A stretch of DNA of 33,950 bases from the NCBI GenBank assembly GCA_021324135.1, contig JAJPJO010000074.1, forward strand, positions 1-33,950, written 5' to 3'. Under the pieces are notes generated by a model. The model ran no database searches. It was not told where the DNA came from and saw only the letters and a list, made by a program, of their open reading frames with translations. The translations under genes and the position numbers were made by a program. Shown piece by piece: positions 1-8,443 of the stretch (the first letter of the stretch is position 1; every line of letters begins with the position of its first letter). The DNA comes from Pseudomonadota bacterium. Lineage in GTDB: Bacteria; Cyanobacteriota; Vampirovibrionia; Obscuribacterales; Obscuribacteraceae.

Positions 1-203
1 AGCCCATAAGGTCGCTTTGCTTGACGCACGTGCAGCTCAGATGGTCGCTGGCTTGCGGACTCGAATGTCACGCGGGCATTCGACGGCGTATCTCCTGAGG
101 AATTGGGTGTCTCCTTGATGATAGTTGTCGTATAACGGGCCAAAAAACGCGAAAAGTGGGCCAATGCACGGGGCCAATTGTTGATCAGCCGATAGGCCGT
201 TTT

Positions 204-332
204 TTTTGACGAGGCCAAAATTGACTGTTTTTGGCCTCGTACCCGAGGCCACGGACACTTATATAGTGCAATTTTTGGGCTCCTGGTACCGGCAACGAGG
301 CCGGAAATGGGCATTTTTGGCCTCGTCAAAAA
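204..332 (+). repeat. Nested palindromic repeat element, copy 1
   Basis: This 129-bp element begins TTGACGAGGCCAAAA and ends with the near-complement TTTTGGCCTCGTCAA. Inside are a 12-bp perfect hairpin (ACGAGGCCAAAA with TTTTGGCCTCGT, about 209-240), a short central palindrome (CACT...AGTG, about 255-267) and a second ACGAGGCC/GGCCTCGT hairpin in the right half (about 294-326). A second copy lies at 22136-22264 in the opposite orientation. A hand alignment of the 125-bp core is ungapped with about 91 matches. The structure suggests a REP/MITE-like element or a structured RNA leader. No transposase lies nearby. Confidence 0.8.
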
Positions 333-389
333 AAATGCCTTCTCTCGATAATTGTCGGCTATGGCTGCGAGCGTTTCAGCCAGGTATCA

Positions 390-499
390 CTTATCAAAAA
401 CGAGGGTCTGCTCTTCGTTCTGCCGGCTCTTTGTTTCTATCTATAGGCTCTTTGGTTACCGACTCGCTTACCTGAGGAAAGAGCACATCCTTTGATAAG
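390..499. repeat. Imperfect inverted repeat upstream of the first gene
   Basis: The arms at 390-415 and 479-499 share two complementary words: CTTATCAAA pairs with TTTGATAAG, and TGCTCTT pairs with AAGAGCA. The distance between words differs by a few bases in the two arms, and about 60 bp separate the arms. It could be a folded leader or an old duplication. It has no strong resemblance to a known motif. Confidence 0.35.
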
Positions 500-623
500 G
501 TCGCGAACAAGATTGCGCTCTTCAAGCACCAGATGTCGAAAAAAACTTCGGCAAGGATATAAACGAGTCCCCCAACTTTGTCAGACATTTGCCGTACTGT
601 TCGTACGGTCATTGGAGATCGGC

Positions 624-2438
624 ATGTTAAGTCAGTCTCGAATTGAGTTCGACGATAACTCAAGCTCGGCAACCCGCAGAAATCACACCGGGGAACTGTC
701 CGTAAAGCCGGGAGCTTCAACCCCTTCAGGCGAAGTCTGGCAGGGGCTTGCGCAAGATATCTGGAGTGGAAACCAAAATCATACGCCTAAGCCGGCTTAT
801 TTGGTGGCTTTCAATGATGGTGATGACAGCAAACATGAAGAGAAAGATCCGCAGAGTGCAAAACCAGCCGACGCAAAACCAGCCGACGCAAAACCGGCTG
901 AGGTAAAACCGGCTGCGCCAAAACCACTTGATGCGAGCCCTGCTGCGGACAAGGGACCGGACTCGCCTTCGCTCAGCGATCAGATCAATAGCATGCCGTC
1001 GGAAATCCAACCCGGATTGAAACGGCTCATGGCCATGGCGGAAAAAAATCCTGAGCGTGCCAAAGAATTGGAGCGTCTGGTTTCCGATCTGATCAAACTA
1101 GAGCGATCGGGCAAACTGACCAAGGAAATGAGGTTTTATCTTGAGAAGGATGGCGTTGGATTTCTCAAGGGTGGAGGCGTTTCTCTTTTGAAGTCCCTGG
1201 TATCAGACGCGCTGCCCAAGCCGGCTGTGCCGAAACCGGAAGCACCCAAACGTGAGCCTCTCAAACCTGAGGAACTGAAGGCGAAAACCGATCACGCTTT
1301 TGCTGAGGCCAAGCAAGATATAGAACTTTATGAGCAAACCGGCATGGTTAGTGCGGCGAAACGATACACAAATGAAGTTCTCTCAAAATACTTCCCAGGC
1401 GTGGAGCCGGTCGAGGTATTCGCCGGCAATGAGGGGCTGGCAATTAAGCTCAGCGATGGCAGCGTTCTGAAATTCCGACCAAACACGGAGTGGGATTCCA
1501 ATTGGGGTACCAGAGATCTGGACATGCCTCTGTTGTCTATCGATGGTGGCGAGGCGCGGCCAATGTTAATCGGACCTGAGGGAGAACAGTGGGTTGTTTA
1601 TCGGCAGCCCTTCGGGGAACGGCCCGATCCAAAGCAGGTAGAGCAGTTCATCAAGCAAGTAAAAAGAATCCGAGGCGACACGGGTGATTTCGGCAAGGCG
1701 GTTGATGCAGCCGGGCGGCAGCTCGGCAAATACAGAAATCCGAATACTGGAAGAACGGAGGTCCGCTGTTTCGATTACGGAGCGCTCGAAATAGAAGTGG
1801 GCGAGAATTACGAGTTCACTGAAGCGGATGTTCTGGACGTTCCCTCATCGAAAAAAGCACCGGAGAGAGGCGGTACTACAGGTGGTGGCGCAGAAGATGC
1901 ATTGCGAATCGAGACTGGTCCGTTCGAATCCCTGCCGGCAAGGGGCGAGCCCAAGGTGGAGAGACCGGTTGCCGCCATGGAAGCGGGCAAGATGATCGAG
2001 ATCAAAATGCCGGGTGGCATCGTGGCGCGCGTTGCCAAAGCGGATGCGCCAGCCTTAGTGGAAAAGCTCGAGCGGGAATTTAAAACTGAAGATATGGCCA
2101 AGTTTTTCGATGAGGCGTCTAAGGACACTACTCGAAGCGAAAAGGAAAGAGAACAGTTCCGCAACATGAAGGAACGTTGGGAAACTCTCGATGCGGCAGC
2201 GAGAGAAGAATGCAAAGCCGAGTTTTTCCAGCAGTTGCGAACCGAGCTCGGCATTGAAACAGGTGAGAGGAGCCCGGCCGATCAGGCAAGATCGGGACGA
2301 GTCATGAGATGCCTTGGTATCGCCGGTGCCGCCTTTGGACTGAGCATCCTGTCAGCCGCTCTTCTGCGCCATTGCCTTAGCAAAGCTCCAGCAAATCACT
2401 TCGCGCGAGTCAACGTTCAGTTCGTAAAGAGCAAATGA
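624..2438 (+). CDS. Hypothetical protein with Pro/Ala/Lys-rich repeats and C-terminal membrane segment
   Basis: I do not recognise a named family for this 604-aa protein. The chosen ATG is preceded by GGAG at 614-617 with a 6-nt spacer. The frame stays open to a TTG at 492, but the extra residues look non-coding. After a polar N-terminus comes a low-complexity stretch of five 5-residue KPADA-type units, encoded by 15-bp tandem repeats. Next is a charged helical region, and then a globular domain of about 150 residues with hydrophobic beta-like strands (AIKLSDGSVLKF, WVVYRQPFGE, FDYGALEIE). A hydrophobic segment near the C-terminus (AGAAFGLSILSAALL) would anchor it in the membrane, leaving most of the protein on one side. 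The globular part faintly recalls a kinase lobe, but no catalytic HRD is seen. Confidence 0.8.
   Translation: MLSQSRIEFDDNSSSATRRNHTGELSVKPGASTPSGEVWQGLAQDIWSGNQNHTPKPAYLVAFNDGDDSKHEEKDPQSAKPADAKPADAKPAEVKPAAPKPLDASPAADKGPDSPSLSDQINSMPSEIQPGLKRLMAMAEKNPERAKELERLVSDLIKLERSGKLTKEMRFYLEKDGVGFLKGGGVSLLKSLVSDALPKPAVPKPEAPKREPLKPEELKAKTDHAFAEAKQDIELYEQTGMVSAAKRYTNEVLSKYFPGVEPVEVFAGNEGLAIKLSDGSVLKFRPNTEWDSNWGTRDLDMPLLSIDGGEARPMLIGPEGEQWVVYRQPFGERPDPKQVEQFIKQVKRIRGDTGDFGKAVDAAGRQLGKYRNPNTGRTEVRCFDYGALEIEVGENYEFTEADVLDVPSSKKAPERGGTTGGGAEDALRIETGPFESLPARGEPKVERPVAAMEAGKMIEIKMPGGIVARVAKADAPALVEKLEREFKTEDMAKFFDEASKDTTRSEKEREQFRNMKERWETLDAAAREECKAEFFQQLRTELGIETGERSPADQARSGRVMRCLGIAGAAFGLSILSAALLRHCLSKAPANHFARVNVQFVKSK
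858..932 (+). repeat. 15-bp in-frame tandem repeat
   Basis: There are five consecutive 15-bp units, the first two identical (gcaaaaccagccgac) and the rest drifting. They encode KPADA/KPAEV/KPAAP units inside the hypothetical gene. The length is a multiple of three, so copy-number change would not shift the frame. Confidence 0.8.
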
Positions 2439-2486
2439 TGAGCGGGAACTAAGCGCTGGAATAGTTACAATCCTCTGCTTTCAGAG

Positions 2487-4298
2487 CTATTGCTTGGCCT
2501 CAAGCTCTTCCCAGCGACGGAAGAGAACATCCAGACGCCCCTGCAGTTCCTCCTCTTGTTTCAGCAGCGCTTGAAGCTCAGTGTGATTGCTCGCGATTGC
2601 AGGTTTATGCATCTCGTCCTGTAATTCGGCGATCTGTTTCTCCAGTGCTTCGATTTTTTCCGGCATGGATGCAAGTTCGCGCTTTTCCGGACCGGAAAGC
2701 CCGCTTTTCGCTTGCGTCTTCGGCGCCTCTTTTTCTTTGCTTCGAGGAATGACTGGCTTCGTTTGCGGATCTGAAAGGAACTGGTCGGCGACTTTCTCGA
2801 ACTGCTCATAGCTCGTGAAAAACTGCGCTCCGCCGCGCCCGTCGAGGGCGAGAAGTTTATGTGATACCGTATCCAGCATCATGCGATCGTGGGTGACGAG
2901 AATTATTGATCCCGGAAAATCGATGAGCGTTTCTTCCAACACCTCGATTGACGGGATGTCGAGATCGTTGGTGGGCTCATCGAGAATCAAGATATCGGCT
3001 GGTTGCGCCATGATGTTGGCGAGCAATATTCGAGCTTGCTCGCCTCCTGAGAGGTAGCTGATCGGCAGCCTCAGTTGATCGGATCGAAAGAGAAATTTGC
3101 TTGCCCAGGTGGCGACGTGAAGCTTTCTGTCCCTCACACTCACCCAGTCTCCATCGGAACAGAGTGACTCGGCGAGGGTTTTCGACTGATCGAGCTGCTC
3201 ACGGTTTTGATCGAACCAGACGACTTTCAGATCCTGCGCGCGCTTGATTGTGCCTCGCTCCGGTTCCAAATTGCCAATCAGAAGTTTCAGGAGCGTCGTT
3301 TTGCCGCTGCCGTTCCGCCCGATCAATCCCAGTTTCGAGCGTGAGGTCAAAAGAATATCTAAATCCGAGAAGAGCGTTCTTCCAGCATAAGCCTTCGAAA
3401 CTCCGGTCGCTACCACCAACTCTTTGGCTTTGCGATCGGTGCTTTCGAATTCGAGTTCGATTTGAGCCGTGGCAATTGCGTTCCTCTGTTTCACATCCGC
3501 GAGCTCTTCGATCAACTTTCCTGCCTGCTTTATGCGGCTCGATGATTTGGTCTGGCGAGCGCGCGCGCCGCGCTGCAACCAGGCAATCTCCCTTCGGACC
3601 TGACTGGCCAGCGCTTGCTGCTGGTTTCGCTGAGCACTCAGTTGCTCCTCACGCATTAGAAGAAAATCGCTGTAAGAACCGTCGACGGTTAGATGACCTT
3701 CCGGATATGTAGGATTCAGTTCCATCATGCGATTGGTTACAGACTCGAGGAAGGCGCGATCGTGGCTGACCAGCATGAATGGGTAAGGCAAACTGCGAAG
3801 CAGCTCCTCGAGCCACAGAATACTTTGCAGATCCAGATGATTCGTCGGCTCATCGATAAGGAGAAGATCGGGTTGTTGAACCAGCCCGCATGCCAGCGCC
3901 AGGCGCTTGCGCCAGCCGCCTGACAGCGTTCCGGACGCCGCCGAGCGATCGGGAAACTTCAGGCGCGAAAGTGTCGAATCGATTGACGCAGCCCGCTCGT
4001 AATCCTGGACCGGCATGCTGGCAGCCGCTTCGGTCACGATTTCGCTGACGCTCTTTTCCGGGTCAAACGATTCTTGCTGAGGAACGTACACCGCGCGCAT
4101 CCGCTTGCGTGTCACAAGGTTGCCGGAGTCAGGCTCCACGAGCCCAGCCAGAATTTTCAGCATGGTCGATTTTCCTGAACCGTTCGGTCCGATCACCCCG
4201 ATACGATGCTCGTCTTCGACGCTGAATGAGATGTTCTCGAACAGAGGTCGAGCACTGTATGATTTGCTGATTGATTGACAGGTTAGCAGAATGCTCAT
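2487..4298 (-). CDS. ABC-F family ATPase (Uup-like)
   Basis: This 603-aa soluble protein has two ABC ATPase domains and no membrane segment. Domain 1 has Walker A GPNGSGKS (37-44), signature LSGGW (125-129) and Walker B LLLIDEPTNHLD (145-156). Domain 2 has GRNGSGKT (327-334), LSGGEQ (416-421) and ILILDEPTNDLD (436-447). A basic, helical linker lies between them, and the C-terminal 60 residues form a Glu/Lys coiled coil, as in Uup. ABC-F proteins act on ribosomes, relieving stalls or tuning peptidyl-transfer, and some confer antibiotic resistance; nothing here points to resistance. The ATG overlaps the stop of the upstream DUF2939-like gene by 4 bp, which suggests translational coupling. All catalytic motifs are intact. 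The family call is firm; the Uup assignment is by the C-terminal coiled coil. Confidence 0.95.
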   Translation of the reverse strand: MSILLTCQSISKSYSARPLFENISFSVEDEHRIGVIGPNGSGKSTMLKILAGLVEPDSGNLVTRKRMRAVYVPQQESFDPEKSVSEIVTEAAASMPVQDYERAASIDSTLSRLKFPDRSAASGTLSGGWRKRLALACGLVQQPDLLLIDEPTNHLDLQSILWLEELLRSLPYPFMLVSHDRAFLESVTNRMMELNPTYPEGHLTVDGSYSDFLLMREEQLSAQRNQQQALASQVRREIAWLQRGARARQTKSSSRIKQAGKLIEELADVKQRNAIATAQIELEFESTDRKAKELVVATGVSKAYAGRTLFSDLDILLTSRSKLGLIGRNGSGKTTLLKLLIGNLEPERGTIKRAQDLKVVWFDQNREQLDQSKTLAESLCSDGDWVSVRDRKLHVATWASKFLFRSDQLRLPISYLSGGEQARILLANIMAQPADILILDEPTNDLDIPSIEVLEETLIDFPGSIILVTHDRMMLDTVSHKLLALDGRGGAQFFTSYEQFEKVADQFLSDPQTKPVIPRSKEKEAPKTQAKSGLSGPEKRELASMPEKIEALEKQIAELQDEMHKPAIASNHTELQALLKQEEELQGRLDVLFRRWEELEAKQ

Positions 4299-4933
4299 TG
4301 TGTTGATTGCGGTGACTTCGTGTTTTGCTTCTCCAGTTCAAAGAGTTTTTTGAAACAGTCGACAATGTTGACGATGCGTGTTGCTTGCCAGTAATTGTCT
4401 TTGTTCTGCATTTCGCCCAGCATCTCGAGATCGGTATTGAACTTCCCATTGTGCAGCAGCATCGTCACCGTAGCTGTGCTGCCGTTCACTTTTATAGATT
4501 TAACTTGTTTCAAAGAAAGAGTTCGAATGCCGAGTCGCTGATCGAGAGCCGCCATTGAAACTTTGTCGGCAAGGCTCTCTCCGGGGGCACTGAAGCTCCC
4601 CGTTTCGACGAGCATTTTGATGTCGTTTGCGATACCGGATGCGACTTCATGTTGAATTGTACTTTCGCTCACCATGCCGCTCGATAAGAACCGCTCTAGA
4701 ACTTCTCCCCCGAGCGGTTTTCGCAGCTCCGAGTCCATCAGATCCTTAACCATCGAACTGGCCACTTCATCGGCATTAAAGTACATTTGAAATTTCGAAA
4801 CATTATGCTCGACTACGGCATCTTTGATTTGTTCAAGCGAGTACTGCGGCGTGGTCGTCCAGTACCAGAAGCCAGCGCCCGCTGTTAGCAGTATCACCAC
4901 CAGTGCCACTATGATGATGCGAATCAGTTTCAA
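4295..4933 (-). CDS. DUF2939-like single-pass membrane protein
   Basis: This 212-aa protein has one N-terminal membrane helix (about residues 4-27), followed by YWTTTPQYSLEQIKDAVVEHN. That pattern of short hydrophobic anchor, TPQYSL and helix is typical of DUF2939 proteins, whose role is unknown. The rest is a mixed alpha/beta domain presumably outside the membrane, ending in a polar NTKSPQSTQ tail. The start is TTG, supported by GAGGT about 9 nt upstream; I see no better ATG. Its stop overlaps the ATG of the ABC-F gene (ATGA), so the two are surely cotranscribed. The pairing with a ribosome-associated ATPase does not by itself explain its function. Confidence 0.85.
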   Translation of the reverse strand: MKLIRIIIVALVVILLTAGAGFWYWTTTPQYSLEQIKDAVVEHNVSKFQMYFNADEVASSMVKDLMDSELRKPLGGEVLERFLSSGMVSESTIQHEVASGIANDIKMLVETGSFSAPGESLADKVSMAALDQRLGIRTLSLKQVKSIKVNGSTATVTMLLHNGKFNTDLEMLGEMQNKDNYWQATRIVNIVDCFKKLFELEKQNTKSPQSTQ

Positions 4934-5003
4934 TTCTCGGTAACCTCAGGTGTGCTTCGTGGGTGTGCTTGGTGACTGTGCTCAGTGAGCAGGCTTGCTT
5001 TCT

Positions 5004-5669
5004 TCACTTGATCTGATGAGCCACTAACTCAACCTCTGTAATCTGTGGTGGCGAGCCCTGAAAAATCATTTCCTTGCTGTGCGATCGGACCAATCCTACA
5101 GATTTCTGATATGTGTCCTTTTGAGCCTCGACCTGGCGAACGATGTATTGCGGATTTTTTTGCGCAATCAATGAGACCTTATTCGTGAACTCCATGGTGA
5201 AGCTCATGTCCGGTGTTGCACCTTTGCCGGTGCCACTATCAGTCCATTTCTGCGGCGGTTTCGGATCGAGCGGCAAAATCCTCATGGCAGAGCTGTACGA
5301 GCATGCGTCCGTGCCAACCTGCGATATCCAACCGTCTTTCACTGTAAAGTAAATGAGGCGGTTTTCCTTGGAGTCATCAGACGTTCTTTTCAGAACAATC
5401 GGTTGTATGCCCTTGAACTTGACGGCAGAATGCGCCTCTTTGCTTGTGCTTGGAAGAACTTCGTCCTTGTAGCTAGTAGTTGTTTTCTCGCCTTTGTATG
5501 AAGTCACCGTTTTCTTGTACTTCCACCAGCTGCCTTCGGTGAGCGGGTAAAAGGTACTCTTCAACTGCACGGATGGCGAGTTGGTTTGCGCCTCTGCCGC
5601 GCCCAGTCCAAAAGTAAGAAGGGTGGTTGCTAGAACCATCTTTTGTGGCAGCCCATTTTTAAAAAACAT
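5004..5669 (-). CDS. Secreted hypothetical protein
   Basis: This is a 221-aa protein with a Sec signal peptide: Lys near the start, hydrophobic MVLATTLLTFGLGAAEA, probable cleavage after AEA or AEAQ. The mature part begins with a FYPLTEGSWWKYK motif, seen in many exported bacterial proteins that start with a 'Y.pL..G..W.Y' beta strand, and is probably beta-rich throughout. No catalytic motif is visible and no lipobox cysteine is present. The ATG at 5669 is preceded by GGGGGA at a spacing of about 7; the frame stays open to 5732, but that extension is polar and would hide the signal peptide. It lies 70 bp upstream of the DUF2939-like gene on the same strand and may share its transcript. Confidence 0.8.
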   Translation of the reverse strand: MFFKNGLPQKMVLATTLLTFGLGAAEAQTNSPSVQLKSTFYPLTEGSWWKYKKTVTSYKGEKTTTSYKDEVLPSTSKEAHSAVKFKGIQPIVLKRTSDDSKENRLIYFTVKDGWISQVGTDACSYSSAMRILPLDPKPPQKWTDSGTGKGATPDMSFTMEFTNKVSLIAQKNPQYIVRQVEAQKDTYQKSVGLVRSHSKEMIFQGSPPQITEVELVAHQIK

Positions 5670-5753
5670 ATCGATGTCCCCCGGCTCCAACTTTATTGCC
5701 GACAATCGCTCTGATGATGATGCGCCGATCATCGGAACGACAAGTATACAGCC

Positions 5754-6692
5754 TCAGATCGTCGCAGATGTCGCGGATAATGAAGTTTGGTTCCGGCTGC
5801 CTTGTTTAGTGCCGCGGCGCAGCAGTTCGTTCTCGATTGCCTCGGTGACGGACTTCTTGTCAAAGGACCAGGCGGGTGCCAGAATCTCGTCTTGTTGTCC
5901 TTCTGCGACTAAACGCATAATCACCATATCCGGTGGCAGCATCTCCAGAGCATCTGCCACCAGGCGCACATAGTGCTCTTGCGAAAGAACGCTCAGGGTG
6001 CCCAAGCGGTAGTCCATCTCCATAGGTGTTCCTTTATAAATGCAAAGCTGATGGATCTTGACGGCATCAATGTCACAGCGCGCCACTTGCCTGACTGTCT
6101 CCATCATCTCCTCGTCCGTTTCACCCGGCAGACCAAAAATCAAATGAGTGGCGATTTTCAGTTTGCGTCGGCGGGCTCGTTGGACGGCATCAAAAAATTC
6201 CTCGGCGCTATGACCGCGATTGATACGATCGAGGGTGCGATTAAAAGCTGACTGCAAGCCAATCTCAAGCCAGACAAATGTGCTCTGGTTATATTCTTCC
6301 AGAAGGTTGAGAATATTCTCGTCCAGGCAGTCAGGTCTCGTGCCGATACGTATGCCGACGACATCAGGGAATTCCAGTGCCACGTCATAGAGCCGTTTCA
6401 GCACCGCCTCTGGTGCATATGTGTTGCTGAACGCTTGAAAGTAAGCCAAAAACTTATTTGCTTTGAAGCGCCGCCTGATCCGTTTCATTCCCGATTCGAT
6501 TTGCTCTTTGACGCTCAATGCCGGATCGATGGTCGGCGCGCCGGAGCCTCTGTCGTCGCAAAATGTGCAGCCGCCGAAAGCACGTTGCCCGTCGCGGTTT
6601 GGGCATGTAAAGCCGGCATCGATCGGTACGCGATAAACGCGCTCTCCGAAGTATTCCTTCAAATATGTATTGAATGTTCGATACAGTTGCAT
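5754..6692 (-). CDS. Radical SAM protein, TIGR01212/YhcC family
   Basis: This is a 312-aa protein. The start MQLYRTFNTYLKEYFGE was chosen because family members begin with this LYxTFxxYLKExFGExVYxxPxDAGFTCPNRDG pattern; the frame is open to 6800 but the extra 36 residues have no family counterpart. C30, C42 and C45 (CX11CX2C) are the expected [4Fe-4S] ligands, followed by a SAM-binding radical SAM barrel (IGTRPDCLDE, VWLEIGLQSAF, THLIFGLPGET). A C-terminal extension is shared by the family. The molecular substrate is not established; an Elp3-like architecture makes an RNA-related role possible. It lies 84 bp upstream of the secreted-protein gene on the same strand. All key residues are intact. 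Confidence 0.93.
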   Translation of the reverse strand: MQLYRTFNTYLKEYFGERVYRVPIDAGFTCPNRDGQRAFGGCTFCDDRGSGAPTIDPALSVKEQIESGMKRIRRRFKANKFLAYFQAFSNTYAPEAVLKRLYDVALEFPDVVGIRIGTRPDCLDENILNLLEEYNQSTFVWLEIGLQSAFNRTLDRINRGHSAEEFFDAVQRARRRKLKIATHLIFGLPGETDEEMMETVRQVARCDIDAVKIHQLCIYKGTPMEMDYRLGTLSVLSQEHYVRLVADALEMLPPDMVIMRLVAEGQQDEILAPAWSFDKKSVTEAIENELLRRGTKQGSRNQTSLSATSATI

Positions 6693-6916
6693 GCAGCTTC
6701 GATTCGGCCTTCCCAGCCAGTGTCCTGAAGAGTCGCCGATCCGGGAAAGGATCGGTGAGGAGCGCATAGAATGGGCAATTCTACAACAACCTCCGCCCAT
6801 CCGGCGCGACCATCTAAATATTGTTGTAAGTTTTGGCGCGGCTGGCTGAGATCCGGCAGCCAGGCGGGTTTGAGCTGCGCGGACCGGGTGTTGTTTACTA
6901 ACATCGCTTCATTCAG

Positions 6917-6946
6917 TTGACACTGCCAACGACGGCCTGGTATTCT
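6917..6946 (+). promoter_or_regulatory. Sigma-70-type promoter of tRNA-Glu
   Basis: A perfect -35 TTGACA (6917-6922) is followed after 18 bp by TATTCT (6941-6946). Initiation near 6953 would leave a leader of about 17 nt before the tRNA. It is the clearest promoter in the window. Confidence 0.7.
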
Positions 6947-6969
6947 GCTAAAACCCTCTATCAATGGAC

Positions 6970-7042
6970 GCCCCCATCGTCTAGAGGCCTAGGACACCTC
7001 CCTTTCACGGAGGCGGCAGGGGTTCGAATCCCCTTGGGGGTA
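6970..7042 (+). tRNA. tRNA-Glu (TTC anticodon)
   Basis: This 73-nt cloverleaf has acceptor arms GCCCCCA and TGGGGGT (one G-U pair), discriminator A, anticodon stem CCTCC/GGAGG around loop CTTTCAC (anticodon TTC), and T arm AGGGG-TTCGAAT-CCCCT. CCA is not encoded. It closely resembles cyanobacterial and plastid tRNA-Glu. It is a single-gene transcript, with a promoter upstream and a terminator 14 nt downstream. Confidence 0.97.
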
Positions 7043-7055
7043 AATTTTTTTCCCG

Positions 7056-7083
7056 ACGCAGGCTGCAAAGCCTGTGTTTTTTT
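7056..7083 (+). terminator. Rho-independent terminator after tRNA-Glu
   Basis: A 9-bp stem (ACGCAGGCT / AGCCTGTGT with one G-U pair), GCAA tetraloop, and a run of seven T at 7077-7083. Confidence 0.9.
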
Positions 7084-7228
7084 ATGCAGACGGGATGGAA
7101 GCTTGATTCTCGAAGCCTTCTTGATTACCCGTGTGATTGCCCTTGAGGAAGGGAATTATGTAGATTACTTCACATTCAATGAGATAATCTCAAGATAAGA
7201 CACCGATCGCGACGGCAAAGGCTGAACC

Positions 7229-8443
7229 ATGACTGAAGACAATACTCTCTTGAAGCTGGGAGAATTGTTGATTCGCGTCGGCATCGTCAAAGAGCGCGAG
7301 CTGGACGAAGCCATCAAAGTGGCCGGGGAAACCGGCTTGCCGATTGGACGGGTCTTGATTATGTCCGGCTATATGTCCGATCGCGAGCTGCAGGCGGCGG
7401 TTCAGGTTCAATCATTGATTAAGGATAAGGTGATTGCCGTCGAGCTGGCATTTGATGCGCTCAAACAGGTGAGTCGCGAGGACGTTACTCTGGAACAGGC
7501 GCTGCGAGCGCGCGGCTGGACGGGACGAAAGGCGCATCAGGACACGGCTAAGCTGGGTGAGCTTTTGCGCGCCGCCGAACTGGTCAGCGAAGCTCAGTTA
7601 AACGAAGCTTTGCGGACGAGCCAGGAGACCGGTTTGCCGTTGGGCAGGATCATGGTGCTCACCCAGGCGATCAGCGACGAGTTGCTTTCCGCTGCCCTTA
7701 CCGCCCAGATTCTGATTCGCGACGGTAAGGTTTCGAAGGAGCAGGCAATCAAAGGGCTGCAAGCAACAAAGCGCCGTCGCATCTCGCTGGAGGAGTCTCT
7801 CATAGATCAGGGCTTCTACAAGCCTCCAATAAGACAAACGGTTAAGCTTGGCGAGCTCTTCGTTTTGTCGGGGCTAGTCACGGAAAACGATTTGATGGGC
7901 GCGCTCGAGCTCGGGTTGACACGCGAGATGCCCATCGGTCAGGTTCTTGTCGAGTGCGGCTACATCAGCCGCGAGGTCTTGCACACTGCTTTGAAGTTTC
8001 AGGAGATGGTCATTAACAATACACTTACGGCTCTGCAAGCGGCGGAAGCGCTGCGTCAGGTTTCCACTCGCCGGGTTTCGATGGCGCAGGCGGTGGCGGA
8101 GCTCGGACTTTTGAAAAACGAGCAAAACGAGCCAATCAAGCTCGGCGAGTTATTGAAGGCGGCAGGCATTGTCACCGAGGATGATATCAAAAACGCCATC
8201 GAGGCGAGCGCCCGCAATTCTGCGTTGATCGGCAAAATCTTGCTTGTCACCGGTCATATAAATGAGCAAACCTTGCATGCATCCTTGCGCGCTCAGTTTC
8301 TTGTTCGCGAAGGTTTCTTGCAGATGGAGCAGGCGATTATCGCGCTCAATTATTGCCAGAAGCACCACGCCAATTTTGATGATGCCCTCCAGGAACTGGG
8401 ATGGACGATGCCCACGCGCGTGAAGACGGCCAGCGATAGTTAA
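7229..8443 (+). CDS. Protein made of four tandem T2SSE_N-like units
   Basis: This 404-aa protein is almost wholly four copies of a unit of about 98 residues starting at K9, K108, K206 and K304 (pitch 99, 98, 98). Each begins KLGELLxxxGxV, continues LxxAIxxxxxTGLPIGRxLxxxGxIs, then LxxALxxQxLIRxG, and closes with a helical 'QAxxAL...R..slexAL...G' segment. The unit resembles the N-terminal domain of type II secretion / type IV pilus ATPases (PilB/GspE). No ATPase, membrane segment or signal peptide is present, so a scaffold or regulatory role is inferred. The ATG has AAAGG upstream with a 7-nt spacer. A diverged paralogue lies at 16893-18083. No pilus ATPase gene is adjacent. Confidence 0.85.
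   Translation: MTEDNTLLKLGELLIRVGIVKERELDEAIKVAGETGLPIGRVLIMSGYMSDRELQAAVQVQSLIKDKVIAVELAFDALKQVSREDVTLEQALRARGWTGRKAHQDTAKLGELLRAAELVSEAQLNEALRTSQETGLPLGRIMVLTQAISDELLSAALTAQILIRDGKVSKEQAIKGLQATKRRRISLEESLIDQGFYKPPIRQTVKLGELFVLSGLVTENDLMGALELGLTREMPIGQVLVECGYISREVLHTALKFQEMVINNTLTALQAAEALRQVSTRRVSMAQAVAELGLLKNEQNEPIKLGELLKAAGIVTEDDIKNAIEASARNSALIGKILLVTGHINEQTLHASLRAQFLVREGFLQMEQAIIALNYCQKHHANFDDALQELGWTMPTRVKTASDS

Larger units (their letters stand above)
1..623. other. Intergenic region, no convincing gene
   Basis: I find no credible coding region before 624. Short open frames on both strands (37-258 minus, 206-475 plus, 394-720 minus) have unnatural composition, and two of them run through the palindromic element. 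The stretch 136-178 has three GGGCCA-type words about 13-21 bp apart, perhaps a decayed relative of that element. An imperfect inverted repeat joins 390-415 to 479-499 (CTTATCAAA with TTTGATAAG, TGCTCTT with AAGAGCA). The promoter of the next gene should lie here, but I could not pick one with confidence. Confidence 0.6.

Noticed and set aside
206-475. Open frame through palindromic copy 1 as a gene
   Set aside because: The similarity to the frame at 22068-22262 follows largely from the shared element; residues beyond it are unrelated. Kept only as an open question.
492-623. N-terminal extension of the gene at 624 from TTG
   Set aside because: Arg/Ser-rich with no SD, whereas the ATG at 624 has GGAG at good spacing.
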